A DNA stretch of 64,000 bases from Epiperipatus broadwayi (Eukaryota > Onychophora > Udeonychophora > Euonychophora > Peripatidae): assembly GCA_028023455.1 (NCBI GenBank), contig JAQFVV010000567.1, positions 308,897-372,896 on the forward strand, in the 5' to 3' direction. The position numbers and the translations under genes are program-made. The notes below the pieces were generated by a model. That model searched no databases. It saw only the letters and a program-made list of their open reading frames with translations, and was not told the origin of the DNA. Numbering within the stretch: the first letter of the stretch is position 1; every line of letters begins with the position of its first letter. Positions 24,374 through 37,857 of this stretch are shown here, in pieces.

Positions 24374-24547
24374 TAACAGACGTAATATGTATGCTTAGTT
24401 CTATAAAAATTATATGGCTAGCGCTTTCGAGAACTTATAGCATATAAGAGAATGCTATAAGTTCTCGAAAGCGTTCAGCCATATAATTTTTATAGAACTA
24501 ATAAACTTTTCTATTAATGCATATAAGCGCACATATTACGTCTGTTA
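24374..24547. repeat. foldback element with long arms
   Basis: Inverted arms from TAACAGACGTAATATG (24374) to its complement ending at 24547, closing on GAGAACTTATAGCAT / ATGCTATAAGTTCTC around an 8-base centre (24444-24451). The arms contain CTCGAAAGCG, also found at the PLE-F 3' end (55.39 kb), so this may be a truncated PLE terminal repeat that lost the CUGANGA side of a hammerhead. Confidence 0.75.
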
Positions 24548-25784
24548 TTAATATTTTTATAGTTTCTTTAGTTATATAATTGTAGTTTATTACATGAAAC
24601 AAAAGGAAGCAAGCTGTACCATTCCGCTTAGCGTCCCCATAGAATGAAAAAAAGTTAAGCATTCAGTTTGTATCGGATTTTTAAATCTCTGAGCATTGTA
24701 TAATCAGTTATTCATTTATATATATATATAACTCATCTGCTAATAAGTGATATATTTTAAAAAAAAACAAAATTTTTTGGGGGATGGGGGTGAATGTGGA
24801 TTACAAATATCAATCAGATCAATGCATTTCTAGTCCAAATTAACACTTCATCATCATCAAGGTATTCGGACATAATGATGAATTTCTTGATAGTTTCCTT
24901 TTGTGACAAATGAGTGAAGTTGTGATGGAATGAATACCTATGATAAATATCACTAGTGCCATTAGGTATCCTATATTAATCATAAACTGAACACAAAAAC
25001 AATCTCATTAAAAACATGAACATAAATCAAAGATAAAATTTTTGACGATTATTATTAAACAAATCAGAAATTATATATATGGCTTATCAAATGAATGATA
25101 AAAAAATAAAAATTAGCCATTTCTCTTAAAGTAAGCATAAGAATAACTACAAGTTGTTGATTAATAAAATCCAGTAAGACCATACATTAATCATCTGGGG
25201 TTTAATCTAAATAATTATACTTTTTTTTTCTTTTGCAAAAAACAATATTAGTACGATGATTCTGGATTCACTGAATTATGATTTTCAAAGTCAAAATATT
25301 TTAGAAATATATTCCTAGAGTTCTCATTTATTTTTTCTTGCACAGATTCCTAAGAAATAGATCAGTCTTCCTTTATCATTCCTTATGATTCTAGTAAAAT
25401 CCCACTAAATGCTTTATTATCTTCATTGGTTTCAATTAATTCTTGAAAAAAGGTTTCAAATTCTAAGCATTTTAATCCACTTGATTTTCCCATCTTCAGT
25501 TAAAATGCATTTTTAATGATAAGGACTTTCATTAAGTTATAAATTATTATTTTTATAAATAAAATGTTCTATATGACCGAGTTAGAACATTTTTATAAAT
25601 ATCCAATTGAGAGGTTTATTAAATTTTAATATTCTTTTTTTCTATTATTCATTATATTTGCATTATCCTTTGCCCTGTTCTTTTATGTATTATTATTTTT
25701 ATGTATGAAAGTCAATGTAATCTTACATTGGATTTCCTTCTGGATACTTTAGTATTTTTCTCATACAATAGTAGTATTGTCTTA

Positions 25785-25915
25785 ATTATCTTTATACATA
25801 TAAAGTTACAATTGAATAACTCATTCTTTAGATGTAGTTAATATCTTAATATTCACAAACTTACTTCTGCAATCTTGCAGGTTCAAATCCACTCTCACAG
25901 ATTTTTTCATTCCTC
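25785..25915 (+). repeat. possible tRNA-like SINE fragment
   Basis: GGTTCAAATCC near 25889-25899 is a good B-box match, and TTTAGATGTAGTTAAT about 65 bases upstream could be a degraded A box. No poly-A tail or target duplication is seen. Confidence 0.25.
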
Positions 25916-26089
25916 TAAATTATTTTAACAGGGAGAGAGATGTATAACAAAAAGTAGGAATACATTTCATCAACTACAAATTAAATTGATTTTATTAATA
26001 AAATTGTTTGATGTCTATCAATCAGTTCCAGGACCAAAGTAAAGTACATTATATGAAAATTCTTGTTTTACCTTCTTATGATATTCTAC

Positions 26090-28620
26090 CTTTCTCAATT
26101 TTTTTTGCATGGATAGACTGTGGACATGTTGATGATGAATGAGATTATACGATAGCTTCTGCTATGTTGTTTCTCTCTGTTGGGCTGATTCCTTGTTTAT
26201 GCCTTTTATGATTTTTGTCTTTTCATAATTTTCAGAACTTTTAAATTCCCAATTTTCAGAATTTCATTTTTTTTATTTCCTTTCTTGTGACTTCTTCTTA
26301 GGGGCTTTAATATTTATAGAAAAACTGCTAATACTAGATTCTCAAAATGGTAGTACTTATTCTGCCAGTTTTTAAAACTCGATTGTGCATGGACATATTT
26401 ACTAGGCAGTTCTGCAACTGGTTAGTTATATAACATTAGAAAACTCAGTAAAATAGCTTATCATTTTTTCTATTGACCACCACTACCATTTCTTTCACTA
26501 TTCTGCTATTCTGGGTAGATTATATCTTATTATTCTAATTATTTACTCTTCTAACAATATTCATACACTTAAAGTTTTCAGTCTGGATACTTGATGTAAT
26601 AAAAAAACTGGGTATATCTTTCAACTATACCAATGTCATATCTGTTTTGATATACTTATTGCCATTCTGGCATTTCTAGAAAATTGTTTAATGTTGTATC
26701 AATGCATTTTTTCTAAATACATGGGTTGGTAAACAACATTTTTCTTTGATTTTTAAAATTTCTTGTAAGTTACAGAATGCTAATCTCTGTTTTTTCTCTA
26801 AGCTATTTGATGAAAAATAATCTAAGCTTCTACAATTTTAGATGAAATATTCTCCAGTTTCTGCTCTAAATATCCTGATTCTTAAAAATATGTTTATTAA
26901 ACCTCTGCATAATTCATAGTTTCTTGAGATGATATTTCCTCAACATCTTGGTTTTGTTCAAATAGACTTTTAAAACTTGTTAATATTTCTTCTTTATTGA
27001 TAACTTAACTTATGAACTTTTTTTTATAATTCATCTAAGTATCTACAACAATTGCTGTTTTTATGCAAAAGTTTCTTATTGGACCTCTCTTTTCTCAGAA
27101 GTTTCCATGAACTTGGGTTTCACCTTCATCTGTTCTCCTTTAAAAAATTTTATTTATATTAATACATCTTACTGAGATGCCATTATACTTTTCTTGGACT
27201 AATCTTGTTTTGTATTCCTTTCCTGCATGTTTTTATTATTTGATGATTTTTGTTTTACAAACTTGTTCTTCCATTTGTTTTCAAATTCTTGCTTAATATT
27301 TTTTTATATCCATCTTTATGCTCAATCAGTATTACAATTATTTTTATTTTTATTGCATTGTTGTTTTTTTTCTAATTTCCATTTTAATTTTTTCCACAAA
27401 ATTCTTATTTCATTTTCTGAATCATCTCTTTCCCTTCTAAAATTTCACTGATTCTATTTAGTATTTCTTCATTTTTAAGAAATTATCTTTTGGCTCTCTT
27501 TTTCAATTTTTACTATTTTTTTTAATTTTGTTTTCTACATTTTTCATATATTTCTTTAAAAGTGATTTATCACTTTTTTTGGAGACTATTTTCCATTTTC
27601 TTTAATGCTGTTTTTAATTTTTTTATTTTATTTTTTCTTGTTTATCTTACTTACTGTTTTCCTGAAGGTTTGTGATGATGGTATTCTAGCTGTATTTTTA
27701 TATTGGACTATTACCATCATCTAATATGTGTGTTGAATGTCTTTAGAAAAGTTTAATTTTATTTAAATATATCAAATACATTCAACTGTTAGTAATATCA
27801 CAGCAAACAGGTTAACGGTTGAATATTTAAATAAAATTAAACTTTTCTAAAGACATTCAACACACATATTAGATGATGGAAATAGTCCAGTATAAAAATA
27901 CAGCTATCTTACTTACTGTTTATATTGTTTTTATCAACTTCTCTTTCTTGTTTGTCTTTATCTATTCTCTTCAATATCATTTCTATTTTTTTTTGTTTTA
28001 TTATTCAATAAAAATTAGATTCAATACATCTTAAAATTATTTCATTTTTAAAATATATTTACTAACTTTTAAAATATTAATTAAAATAATTTTATAATAA
28101 ATTGTCTCACAAATTAAATTCAAATTGAAAACTACACATATACAAAATTAAAACTAACATGTTAATCCACATTTTAATTATATTTAAATATTTGTGAAAA
28201 GTTTAATACTGTTTGTAATTTTTATCTTGTTTTCTAACTTATCTTCATCTATTTTCTTCAATGCCACTTTTATTTTCTCTTTATCTTGTTCTCTAGTTTT
28301 CTTATTTTCTTCTATTTTTTTTAAAAATTATTTCATTTTGCTTCATTTTTTCAAGACTTCACTCTTTTGATTCATTTTTGTCACTTTTTTTTTTGGGGGG
28401 GGGTTCGATATTTGAATACAAAATATTTCTTCATATAACCCTTCTTCTTTCCTACTGATTGACCTACTTTTTATATTCTGGCTTTTGTATTTTATATATA
28501 TTCATATTGTTATTAATTTTACTCTAATAGCTTTTCTTTGATTAACTCTTTAATAACATTTATTATTTCTGTTTTCATTATCATTTATTGGAAATCACTC
28601 ATCTTTTCTCTCCATTGCAC
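26090..28620 (-). pseudogene. decayed Lys/Glu-rich coding sequence, possibly a retroelement ORF1
   Basis: The plus strand is strikingly T-rich. The minus strand reads as broken Lys/Glu/Asn-rich frames, e.g. KKIEENKKTREQDKEKIK (near 28.3 kb) and QGISPTERNNIAEAIV (near 26.2 kb), with stops every 20-40 codons. Repeated KIDEDK/RIDKDK-type segments suggest a former coiled coil. No RT or endonuclease motif is found. It could be a LINE/PLE ORF1-like region, a decayed host pseudogene, or simply a compositional artefact. The foldback at 27687-27906 is inserted in it. Confidence 0.3.
27687..27906. repeat. foldback element, about 83-bp arms
   Basis: The arm 27687-27770 (TAGCTGTATTTTTATATTGG ... TTATTTAAATAT) is repeated inverted at 27824-27906, with a 53-bp centre. 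Part of the arm (CATCATCTAATATNNGT) also occurs near 38.53 kb after a PLE remnant, pointing to a PLE-related terminal repeat. No complete hammerhead core is readable. Confidence 0.75.
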
Positions 28621-28904
28621 ATCCCCTAATATCTAGAATTTATTTTATTTTCACTTTTTTTTTTTTATTAACAATGGTTTATAAAATGATATGCTGTCAT
28701 TTTATTTAAATATAAGTTCAAACTATTATGTCTGCCATTAAATCAAATTTAAATTTGAAATTCAATCTTATTGATGTATTTGTCAGGGAAATTATGCTTT
28801 ATTTAAATTTTTGGCTTAATGCAGATATAGTTTATATGTTCTTGGACAATGAAAGTTGATCAGCTTTTCTTTATTTACATATACTTTAGAGTGTATATTT
28901 TAGT

Positions 28905-29100
28905 GGGAATATTAGGTAAAATGAATTCAATCGTACCATACTTGGGTCACCATTTATGTACTGAGAATATCAGGTAAAGATTCAATCATGTGACATTTGG
29001 GATGCCATTTATATAGCAGGAATGAGCCTTTGTTATGTAGTTGGAAATTCAGATAAAATGGATTAAATCATGTCACACTTGGGGTATCATTTACATATTG
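28905..29100 (+). repeat. degenerate tandem repeat, three units
   Basis: Three diverged units share the order GGAATATTAGGTAAAATGAA, TTCAATCRT, AYACTTGGG and CCATTTATGTA. Units begin near 28907, 28965 and 29040. They are separated by indels. Confidence 0.55.
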
Positions 29101-29649
29101 GAAATGCCTTTAACACTCTTTGTTAATGACTTTTTATATATGTTACATTTATCTGCTTTGCTATATAATGAATCTGACCATGTTTGTGATGTACCTTGAA
29201 GATGGCTATAGGCAATGGCCAATTTATTTTCTTTAGCAATGAAATTATGTTGGAAATATTTCTCCAAACTATTGGGGTGTTCAATTGGTACATCACCCGA
29301 CTACTCTCTAATGTTCAGATTTTCAAAAACTGATTAATTATCATTACCATACCACTAAATGTTATAGAGTTTAAATTCAGCTGTGCATTTACAGTCACTC
29401 TTTTCATTTCCATCCCATGTTTAATGACCCTATATGAGTTTGATTTAGAACTCCTCTTTTTAAGTAATATTTAATTTTTAATTTGGCCCACATATCTTGG
29501 ATCAGCTTTTAGTTTTCCAATTTAGTCCAACATCTCTGTTTGAGCAACATGACTACTTTTTCTGAAATATTTCTTTTCAATAACGTCCGCTTGGATTGCT
29601 AGAAAACTGCCTAATTTAAATATATGGCAAATGCTACTTTAAATCTGTT

Positions 29650-29662
29650 GGGGGGGGGGGGG
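29650..29662. repeat. G13 homopolymer
   Basis: Thirteen consecutive G in otherwise AT-rich DNA. Similar G/C runs occur at 2654-2663, 28400-28407, 44456-44467 and 47586-47593. Confidence 0.9.
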
Positions 29663-30903
29663 TAATTCAATCCACTAAGCTTACTTTGTTTTTAATAATA
29701 TACCAATATTTTTGTCCATTAAAAGAAAATTTTCAGACTGATAAAATTGCTCATGTTCTTGGTTTATTTTAAATACATATTTTATTTATATGTACATATA
29801 TGTAAAATGAGACTGTATGGATTCAAATATTTAATTAGCTAAGGAAGTATTTAAATAAAACCGAAATATAATGAAATAATAAGTTAATGATCCTTGCAAG
29901 GTTATTTTTCTATTTTTAAAATTTAGCTTCACTTTTAGTTAAAATTTCATTTTGAAACAATGGTATTGATTAAATAAAAGTAAAATGCTAAAGGGGGGAA
30001 ATATGTTGTTCTAAATTCAATCTAAAAAGAGAGTTTTTATACATATGTAGGATAAAGTCATGATTTGTCATTTAAGTTAAAGTTACCCATATATTTTGAA
30101 GGGTTTAAATAATAATTATAAAAAATATTTATTATAAATAGAAAGTATTCCATAGTATTTGGAAAATTTTTAGAATGAAATTTAGGGCAGAAAAGGCATT
30201 TGACCAAATTTAATTTTAAAATCTGTTCTAAAATAACTAGTTAATATTGTAATCGGAATGTAAGCTAACCTTTCTTAGAAATAGTCAATCATTTTTTTAT
30301 TACATGTTGTTTCTTTTTCAACACTTTATACTAGCAAAGTAAACAAAATGATGATTGAGACGATTCAACTTTGTAATGGAGATAACAATAGTTCAGAACA
30401 TTTTTTCCATCACCATGCAACATTTGAAGAGAACCATTACTTTAGGATAATCATTCCTCATCAAATTAAACAACAGTTTACCAAAAGAGAACAAATAGAA
30501 TCTTACCTCAGCTAACTGATATTTGTATGCATAAAATGAGAAAATTAGTATCTATTTGTTAACAGCTATCAAATCTTAAATTTATTTATAGAGGTATAAA
30601 TATTAATAATGGCAAAGAGAACACGTCATCTGTGGGCATTTTTTGAGAGAAAGCTTTTTATTGGCAGATCTTAAAGACTAATTTTGATTAGGAAAATCAG
30701 ATGTTTGAACTCCAAATAGCAAAATTTGATTTTTTTGTATTATCTGCTTAATGGTGGCGGTAAGTGTAGATTGTGGAGGCTAATAAGCTCATCTTTATGA
30801 ACAATTATACAGGCAATCTAATATTTAATTTTATTAGTAAAGAGCATCTAATTGTTAAATATTTTGCAATGGTGGAGACTAGTAATTTATTAATTTGATT
30901 TTT

Positions 30904-31106
30904 ATTGAAATACAAGTAAAATATATACTTAACCTAGATTAATTAAAGGGAATTTGAACCCAGACTTTCAAACTCCTTTCAGTTATCCACTCTATTCAGT
31001 GTTATCAATACACATGACCACATAATGTGAAAAAGGTAAATGATCTCCAATACATGTACTTCATGCTGAACCAGCACTCATTAGTTGGTCTGGATCATCA
31101 TTTCCT

Positions 31107-31146
<40 letters not shown>

Positions 31147-31330
31147 TAAGATAGCAAATTTGTACATTTTAATAAACAGGCTTCAATCTTTTCCACTCTC
31201 CAACTCTTCAGCCATCTATATCACTGGAAATTTGATGATGAAATGTTTAAAACCCTTGATGATGACAATATTATAGTCATACCCATGTTGACCTTAAGTC
31301 AATCTGACCCCTCATATCTAGGACCTTAAT
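30904..31330 (-). repeat. R1 repeat, longest copy (tRNA-like SINE, minus strand)
   Basis: On the minus strand, TAGAGTGGATAACTG (A-box-like) lies about 30 bases before GGTTCAAATTCCC (good B box, complement of about 30948-30960). The body contains the R1 core and a (CA)n array at 31107-31131. The segment from 30904 (ATTGAAATACAAGTA) is repeated at 31387, so two copies are adjacent in direct orientation. Confidence 0.55.
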
Positions 31331-31386
31331 GTGAGCATTTAAATAAACAGTAGATGGATGAGCAGAATATAGGCTGAATATGTAAT

Positions 31387-31600
31387 ATTGAAATACAAGT
31401 ATAATGTATATACTTAACCTAGATATAATTAAAAGTGATTTGACCCCAGACTTTCAAGCTCCTAAAAATCATCCATTCTATTCAATATAATGGATATACA
31501 TGACCAAATACATGTGAAAAAGATACTTGACCTCCAATATAAATATTTTATGCTGAACCAGCACTCATCAGTTGATTTTTAATGGATAATGATGAAATTT
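31387..31600 (-). repeat. R1 repeat, second adjacent copy
   Basis: Starts with the same ATTGAAATACAAGTATAATG block as the copy at 30904. It keeps GACCCCAGACTTTCAA, ACATGTGAAAAAGATA and CTGAACCAGCACTCATCAG, and is truncated after that. Confidence 0.6.
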
Positions 31601-32390
31601 TGAGCATTGAATTTATAAATCTGATAGTCTCATTTAGTGATCTTTGAAGATAATATATTGAGATACAGTACAGTAAGAAGAAGCCATTGTATTTTGTATG
31701 TTTTTGCTTGGCTTTAATCCTGGTTGATACAGTGTTTGTTTTAATCACAAATCAGTTTAATACATAGTGAATTAAGTTTCTTAGTGAATAATGTGATGTA
31801 TTTAACAATAGGTGTGTAATAAAAAATTTTGGAATAATTAAAATGTTAATGAGAAAAACTTTTGCATGAATGGATAATTACGTTTTTGATAAAAAGGTAA
31901 TAGCATTCTCTACAGAAATAAGGAGGTTATTTTGAATTTCCAATCTCATAGCATTAATTGAAAGATATATAAGAAACCAAAAAATCTTGCGTGGGGAGCT
32001 GTAAAAGAGAAGAATACTGAATTACCTGTGAGAATATTCCAGGAAGAAGATTTGTATTTGTTGATTTTGAGATAATTTACTTTTATATAATTCTCAGAGA
32101 TATTTATGAGTTGAAATTGGTGTTTTTAGATGGTAATAATATAAATGAATTATTCATGTATGATTAACAGTTTGATTTAAAATAAAATGATACATTCCTA
32201 GTAATTAGTTTTCAAAATCCAGTAGTAAAAAGTTAATTTAAGTTAAGAAAAGGAGAGAGTTTAGGGGAGATCCCTGAGTAGGTTTGTCCATTTAATGTAA
32301 TACAAATATCATTGTTGATGAGTAAATTAGCTTGTAAATAGAGTAGAGCTGTAAGAATACTATGTTTTTCAATATCTGTCATAGCTCTAA

Positions 32391-32930
32391 TTCCAGAACA
32401 ATTATTCCTATTAATAGTCTAATGAAATTATTAACATATTGCATAACAACAATCTACTTTCAATACAACACAGAATTCTTTCAATAAAATTAAGGAATGG
32501 CTATAAGATCACCATTATCATCCCTGATTAACAATATTTACATAGAAGAACTTGAAACCACAGCCATAAAGACTATATCTTATCCACCTAAAGTTTGGCT
32601 TTGATATATTGATGATACATTTGTTGTATGGCCACATGGTGGAGCACTACTATAAATTTTCTGGAACCACACCAACAATATATTCCCTTCATTTAAATTC
32701 ATAATAAAATCAGAATAAGAACAAAAATTGGCATTCTTACATATTCTTATGACAAGTCTCCTTCATGGCAAACTCAAAACTACAGTTTACAGAAAACTCA
32801 CACATACAAAAAATATTAGCATATATATCCAATTATATAAGAAACACAAAACATGGAGTTATAGTATTACAATGAAATAGAGTAAAAGAAGATTTTTCAA
32901 AAAACAACAATTTGGAAAAATAAAAGATCT
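32391..32930 (+). pseudogene. PLE-D reverse transcriptase fragment
   Basis: Broken plus-strand frames read GMAIRSPLSSLINNIYIEEL (PLE motif B, with AMGSPLSP degraded to AIRSPLSS) and YIDDTFVVWPHG (motif C with both catalytic Asp, preceded by a stop), then KLAFLHILMTSLLHGKLKTTVYRK. The spacing and motifs fit Penelope RTs. Several in-frame stops; no GIY-YIG follows directly. An inactive remnant of a PLE lineage different from PLE-A. Confidence 0.7.
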
Positions 32931-35900
32931 ATACTGTAGCCCTTGGATTTGTCCAAGGCTCCATTTTTTAAGTTAGCTATGAAAGAGAAGGTTCTATCCA
33001 AATTTTCCTCATAATATATGTATTTTTTTTTGTGTGTAATAAGAAAATTTAAGCCAAGACCGAGTTTGAACCCATATTTATAAGGGATTGCATATGTTTG
33101 ATTAGTGAGCAATCTAAAAATTTATTGTTAATGTGTTTATAACCAGAGGATTATTTTATTTTAATTTATGGGTTAAATTGATATTAAAAAAATATTAGAA
33201 AAGCAGGATTTATATGTTTGTTGATAGGTTAACTGAGAAGAGGAAGATGTGTGACTATTGAAAACTACATTGGGATAATGATAATGAATAGTCATTATTT
33301 TAAGCTAGGTTAGAAATAAATAATTTATGGAAGTAAATAAATAATAATATAGATAGAATAGTTGTAATAAATAAAGATTAAGGCATTAAAAATCTAAATT
33401 TAAAGAAAAGTATATACCTGCGATGTGTGTGTATATATAATTTAATTGTAGATCTTGATGGTACAATGTAAAATTAATAATCATTTCTTACATGATGTAA
33501 AGCAATTTTAAATAAGAAATTAAAATCTTTTAAATAAGCTTAATATTAGCAATCAAATTTAATGTCAAATCTGGGTTTGAAACAGCTGCAATATATTGTT
33601 TTCACTATTAAAGGAAAAGTAAGATTATTTTAGTGTGTATTATCTTACTCAGTTAATTATCATTCCTTAAAATACAGATCCTACTAAGGAATTTAAAGGG
33701 ACCATTAATTTAGGCCATTAACGGTGAATGGTCAATTCTGGTCTGTCAAAGTGTAAAAAATTAATTGGCAATTAAATGTTAGATTGTAAAATTAATCTGT
33801 CTATTTGACTTGAAATTTATGCCTGGTTTTTCTGAAGGGGCAACAGGTTAGATTTAATTGAGAGGGGGTGGAAATGTCAATTAATTACAGAGATAAAGGA
33901 CGTCTCTATAAAAGCTGTGTTAAAAGAAAAGTGAGGGGACTTGCTTGTTTTTTTTAAAACTTATCTGTGGCAGTGTTTTCTTGATTGAATAAAAGAAAAC
34001 TGTGTTATAAAATTGAAAATCATATTTATTATACTTTGTCTCTTCAGAATAATTCACTAAATATAACAAGTATAGTGAGTAAATTTTAAGGGGCACACAC
34101 TTGGAACCTTCCAGAAGTGCTATTCAACAGATTAATAACAATTTAAACCCAGAAGTTAAAACTTGAGTTTGATATCTTTATATATATGCAAATAGTAAAA
34201 TTTAAGACTCAAAAGTTTTAATGCATATATAGTCAATTTAAATCTACAGAATGAAAGTAAAAGTGGAAAAGGACAATCAAAAACAGACTGATATTGTGAA
34301 AAAGTTAAATGAAGGCTGTTTAACTGAAACTGAGAAAATTACAAAGTTTAAAGGTAATCTACTTAGATAGGAAATGAGGAACTCATTAGCAAAATGGAAA
34401 CTGTATATATGAGAAAAAGGAATGACTCTATCAAAAGAACTTTTACAACAAGGACTTTATCTCTCATAAACTCAAAAAAAAAAAAAAAAAAGGAAAAAGG
34501 AGAAATCAGGAACCTGGAAGAACATAAAAGACTGTATAAGTATAATTTTTATTATTATTATTATATCCTTTTTATGTAGGACATTTAATATATATAGAAA
34601 AAAAAACGAATTTTTTTTAAGTGTATATCCGTATACATTTTTTTAAAAAGAAAAAAAATTATTATTCATTAATCACTATTGCATTATTTTGGGTAGAAAT
34701 TATTTTATATGATTTTATATATGTTTATTTAAATGCTTTATTTTATTTGGTAGAACTGATATGCCTTATTTAAAATGCTTTACAAACAATTTTTTTTTCC
34801 CCAATTTAAAAAAAGGAAAACAATTAATTAAGAGATAGAGTTATTAGCATCAGAAGTTATTATCGAATGATTAGATTTATAAATGAATTGTTGTTTATTG
34901 AGTATCATCATCATTTTTATTGTTTTCATAAAAGTGCCTGGAAATAGTTTTGAGAATTTTGTGGATTTCTTATTGCTTATTATTTTATTGTTATCATAGT
35001 TTAAGGCCGAACAAGCTGATTTATGCTTGGAAAATTTATGGGCTCATGTTCCAGTACACTAATTTGCAAGAATATTAAAGTTGTGAAAGTTTTACTTGTA
35101 TAATTTGATGTTTCGAGTGTGTGTGTGTGGATAGACAAAGATCTCCACAAATTCAGTGAAGTTTAACTCACTGATATATATGCTATATTCAGAAAGTATT
35201 TGAACAGTGGAAGAGTTTTCCACTTAAGTATCTCTACACCGTAAGAAGGTTTCTTGTTTTGATGGCCAGAGGTATTTGGCATACCTATGTTTTTTATATG
35301 ACTAGCGATAAAAAAATCCTAGCATATCTTAACCTTAGTGAAAAGGTTCTCTCTTATTCGGGTCACTGCCTGCCTCATATTAATATTTGATATTCCTTAC
35401 GTGTGTATGAGAGGATAGCCATGATGAGCATTATTATAAGTATTGGATATTAGATCGCAAACTCAACTTAATGTCTGAATGAATGCAGATAATGTATGTG
35501 CAATTGGTGTATTTGAATATTGTTTTTATAGATTGGATTTAGCATACGAGCCAGAAATAATTAGGTTAATAACTGTTAAGGGTTAAATAAAACGTACGAA
35601 TGATTGGGCATAAGCAATGCGTATATAAATGTATTTAATAAATATTTACATGGCCAGCTGAGAACTTCGCTGGAAAGGTAGTATTGTTAAAATATTATTA
35701 TGTTATAAGAACATGAACATAGAGAGTGCACTAGGATGATGTTTGATCTTAATGCCAATTTATTTGCAATAACTTAGTCTTACTCTTATTAAGATATCTC
35801 TGTTGTAAAGATTAGGGCTAAAGAATATTTAATCAGGATGATTGGATAAGATCAAGAAATTTGCAAGGGAATATTACCTTTAGATTTATTAAACAAAATT

Positions 35901-37857
35901 ATCAAATTTAATTAAAAAAAGAAAAAATCGATTACGTATTTTCTAAAATATATCTGTAGTAAAAAGGGAAAGCATTGAAAATGGGAAGAAATTGGTATTT
36001 ACTATATTTAAGGTAAAAGAAAGTGTAGATATAATGTAATGTATATTTTTTTTTGTATTGATTGAATTATAGTTTGTCAAATAAAATTTTTATTTTTTTA
36101 AATAAAAATTTGCTTTTCATTTTTTGGGGTTATTATTATCTAGATATTTCCAATCCAATCAGCATCAATATCATATTAGTAATTTTTGAATTATCATGTG
36201 CGTAATTAATATTTAGTAAAAATTATTTAAAAGGTTAATTTTAAATGCATAAAATTACCAAATAACTTAATATTGTTTAAATATAAATCGAGAATAGAGA
36301 TAGTATTGAGTGATAGCGAGTGCAGAGGGTGGGCATAAAATCCTTTTCCCATCCGTTGTATTCAAACCTCTCTAGATGAATTTTATTTTATATGGTGTTA
36401 TTATAATTGCGACTATGTTTTATGATGTGTTTATAAAGATTTAATAAGCTTAAATATTCCAGCTTTAATGTAAATTGATATTAGATTGCATTAAAGACAA
36501 CCGAGATCACCTTGGAGGCAATCAAGAGAGGAATGTTTATCACCAATAACCCATCGCAGCTTATTCGATTTCCACACCTAATTGTTCGAAAAACCCTGAG
36601 AAGAGATTAGAATGAGAGGAGATGAGCTAGCAAAGATGTAAAATTTGATGATAAGATAAATAATAGTGTAATAGACATATGGACGTGAAATTGATGAAGG
36701 GATGGATCAGGAAGGTGGAGATGAATATAGAACTTTATAATTAGAATAAATTTAATTGTAGCTTTAATCATAGTGAATGTGATTATGCTGAGAATAGCCT
36801 GGAATTCTTAAAGATATTAATATTGTCAATTTTAATGCTTCTCAGTGTTCTCTAAATTAATTATGTATTAACCCATTCATGAAATATTATTACTAAGAGT
36901 ATTGTATTGAGATTTCACCTCTATATTTTATTGGAGCTGCAATTTGGCGCCCTGGCAAATAAGCTTATAAATGTTCTGTATCATCATCATCATCATCTCA
37001 GTAGGCCTCAGAAATAGTGTCAGCTGGGAATGATGAAGTATCCATCGATCCAGTCTTAAAATGTTGTAATTGGCATGCAATTTATCTGCAAATGTGTAAA
37101 TGCCATATAGTTTGAATATAATATAATTAATCCATAACGTGGATGTGCGATCATTTGAATAAAATTCTCATTGGTTATAATAAAGTTATAATTAGCTTAA
37201 ACTATCCCATAATATATATGATATTTGGAAGCTCTCCCAATCGTTTAGTTATGTTTGAAATTCATTGGGGATGATCGATTGAGAGATTGCAAAATGCGTT
37301 TCATGTTACTTTAATAAGTTTATATAAAGTTAACAAAATAAAGAATAACTTTTCATTTGTTTGAATTGATTTTGTATAGTTACTATTGTCCTGTAACGCG
37401 GTCGCACGAAGGAGGTTAAATTCAATTTATACGTATGAAATATATTAGTCTATGCCTCATATTTAAGAAATTATCAGATTAAATCTATACTTAGAAATTA
37501 TTTAATCTATACCTATTATACTAGAATATATATAATTGATGCATTGCATATTTAATTGATACTTAAGAAGTGCATTTAAGAAGTGCATCTGTCGATTAAT
37601 TTATATATTTAAGAAATCTTTATCTTTTAAATTTTTCTTTAGTTAGAAATGGCTACAACGTGGAAGCCTATTAAACATCGATCCTCTAGCCCAAAACTTA
37701 CTCGTTTAACAAAGAAGGGATTCATTTGGTAAAAACTTATTTCTTATGAATTTTTTTTTAATCATCTTCATCTTGATTTTTTTAAAATTTTTATTTAGTT
37801 AGAATACAAAGCAAACTCTTTTAAAAATGATTCAAAAGAAAAAACAATAATGGCATG

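Noticed and set aside
28905-29100. CRISPR-like spaced repeats
   Set aside because: Only three poorly conserved units, no uniform spacers, and a eukaryotic context.
29270-29420. tRNA-like A and B boxes
   Set aside because: Both boxes are too degraded (GAGTTTAAATTC) and no tail or duplication is visible.
34980-35060. Hammerhead-like CUGAUUU ... GGAAAA
   Set aside because: No CUGANGA, no stem II and no cleavage triplet in register.
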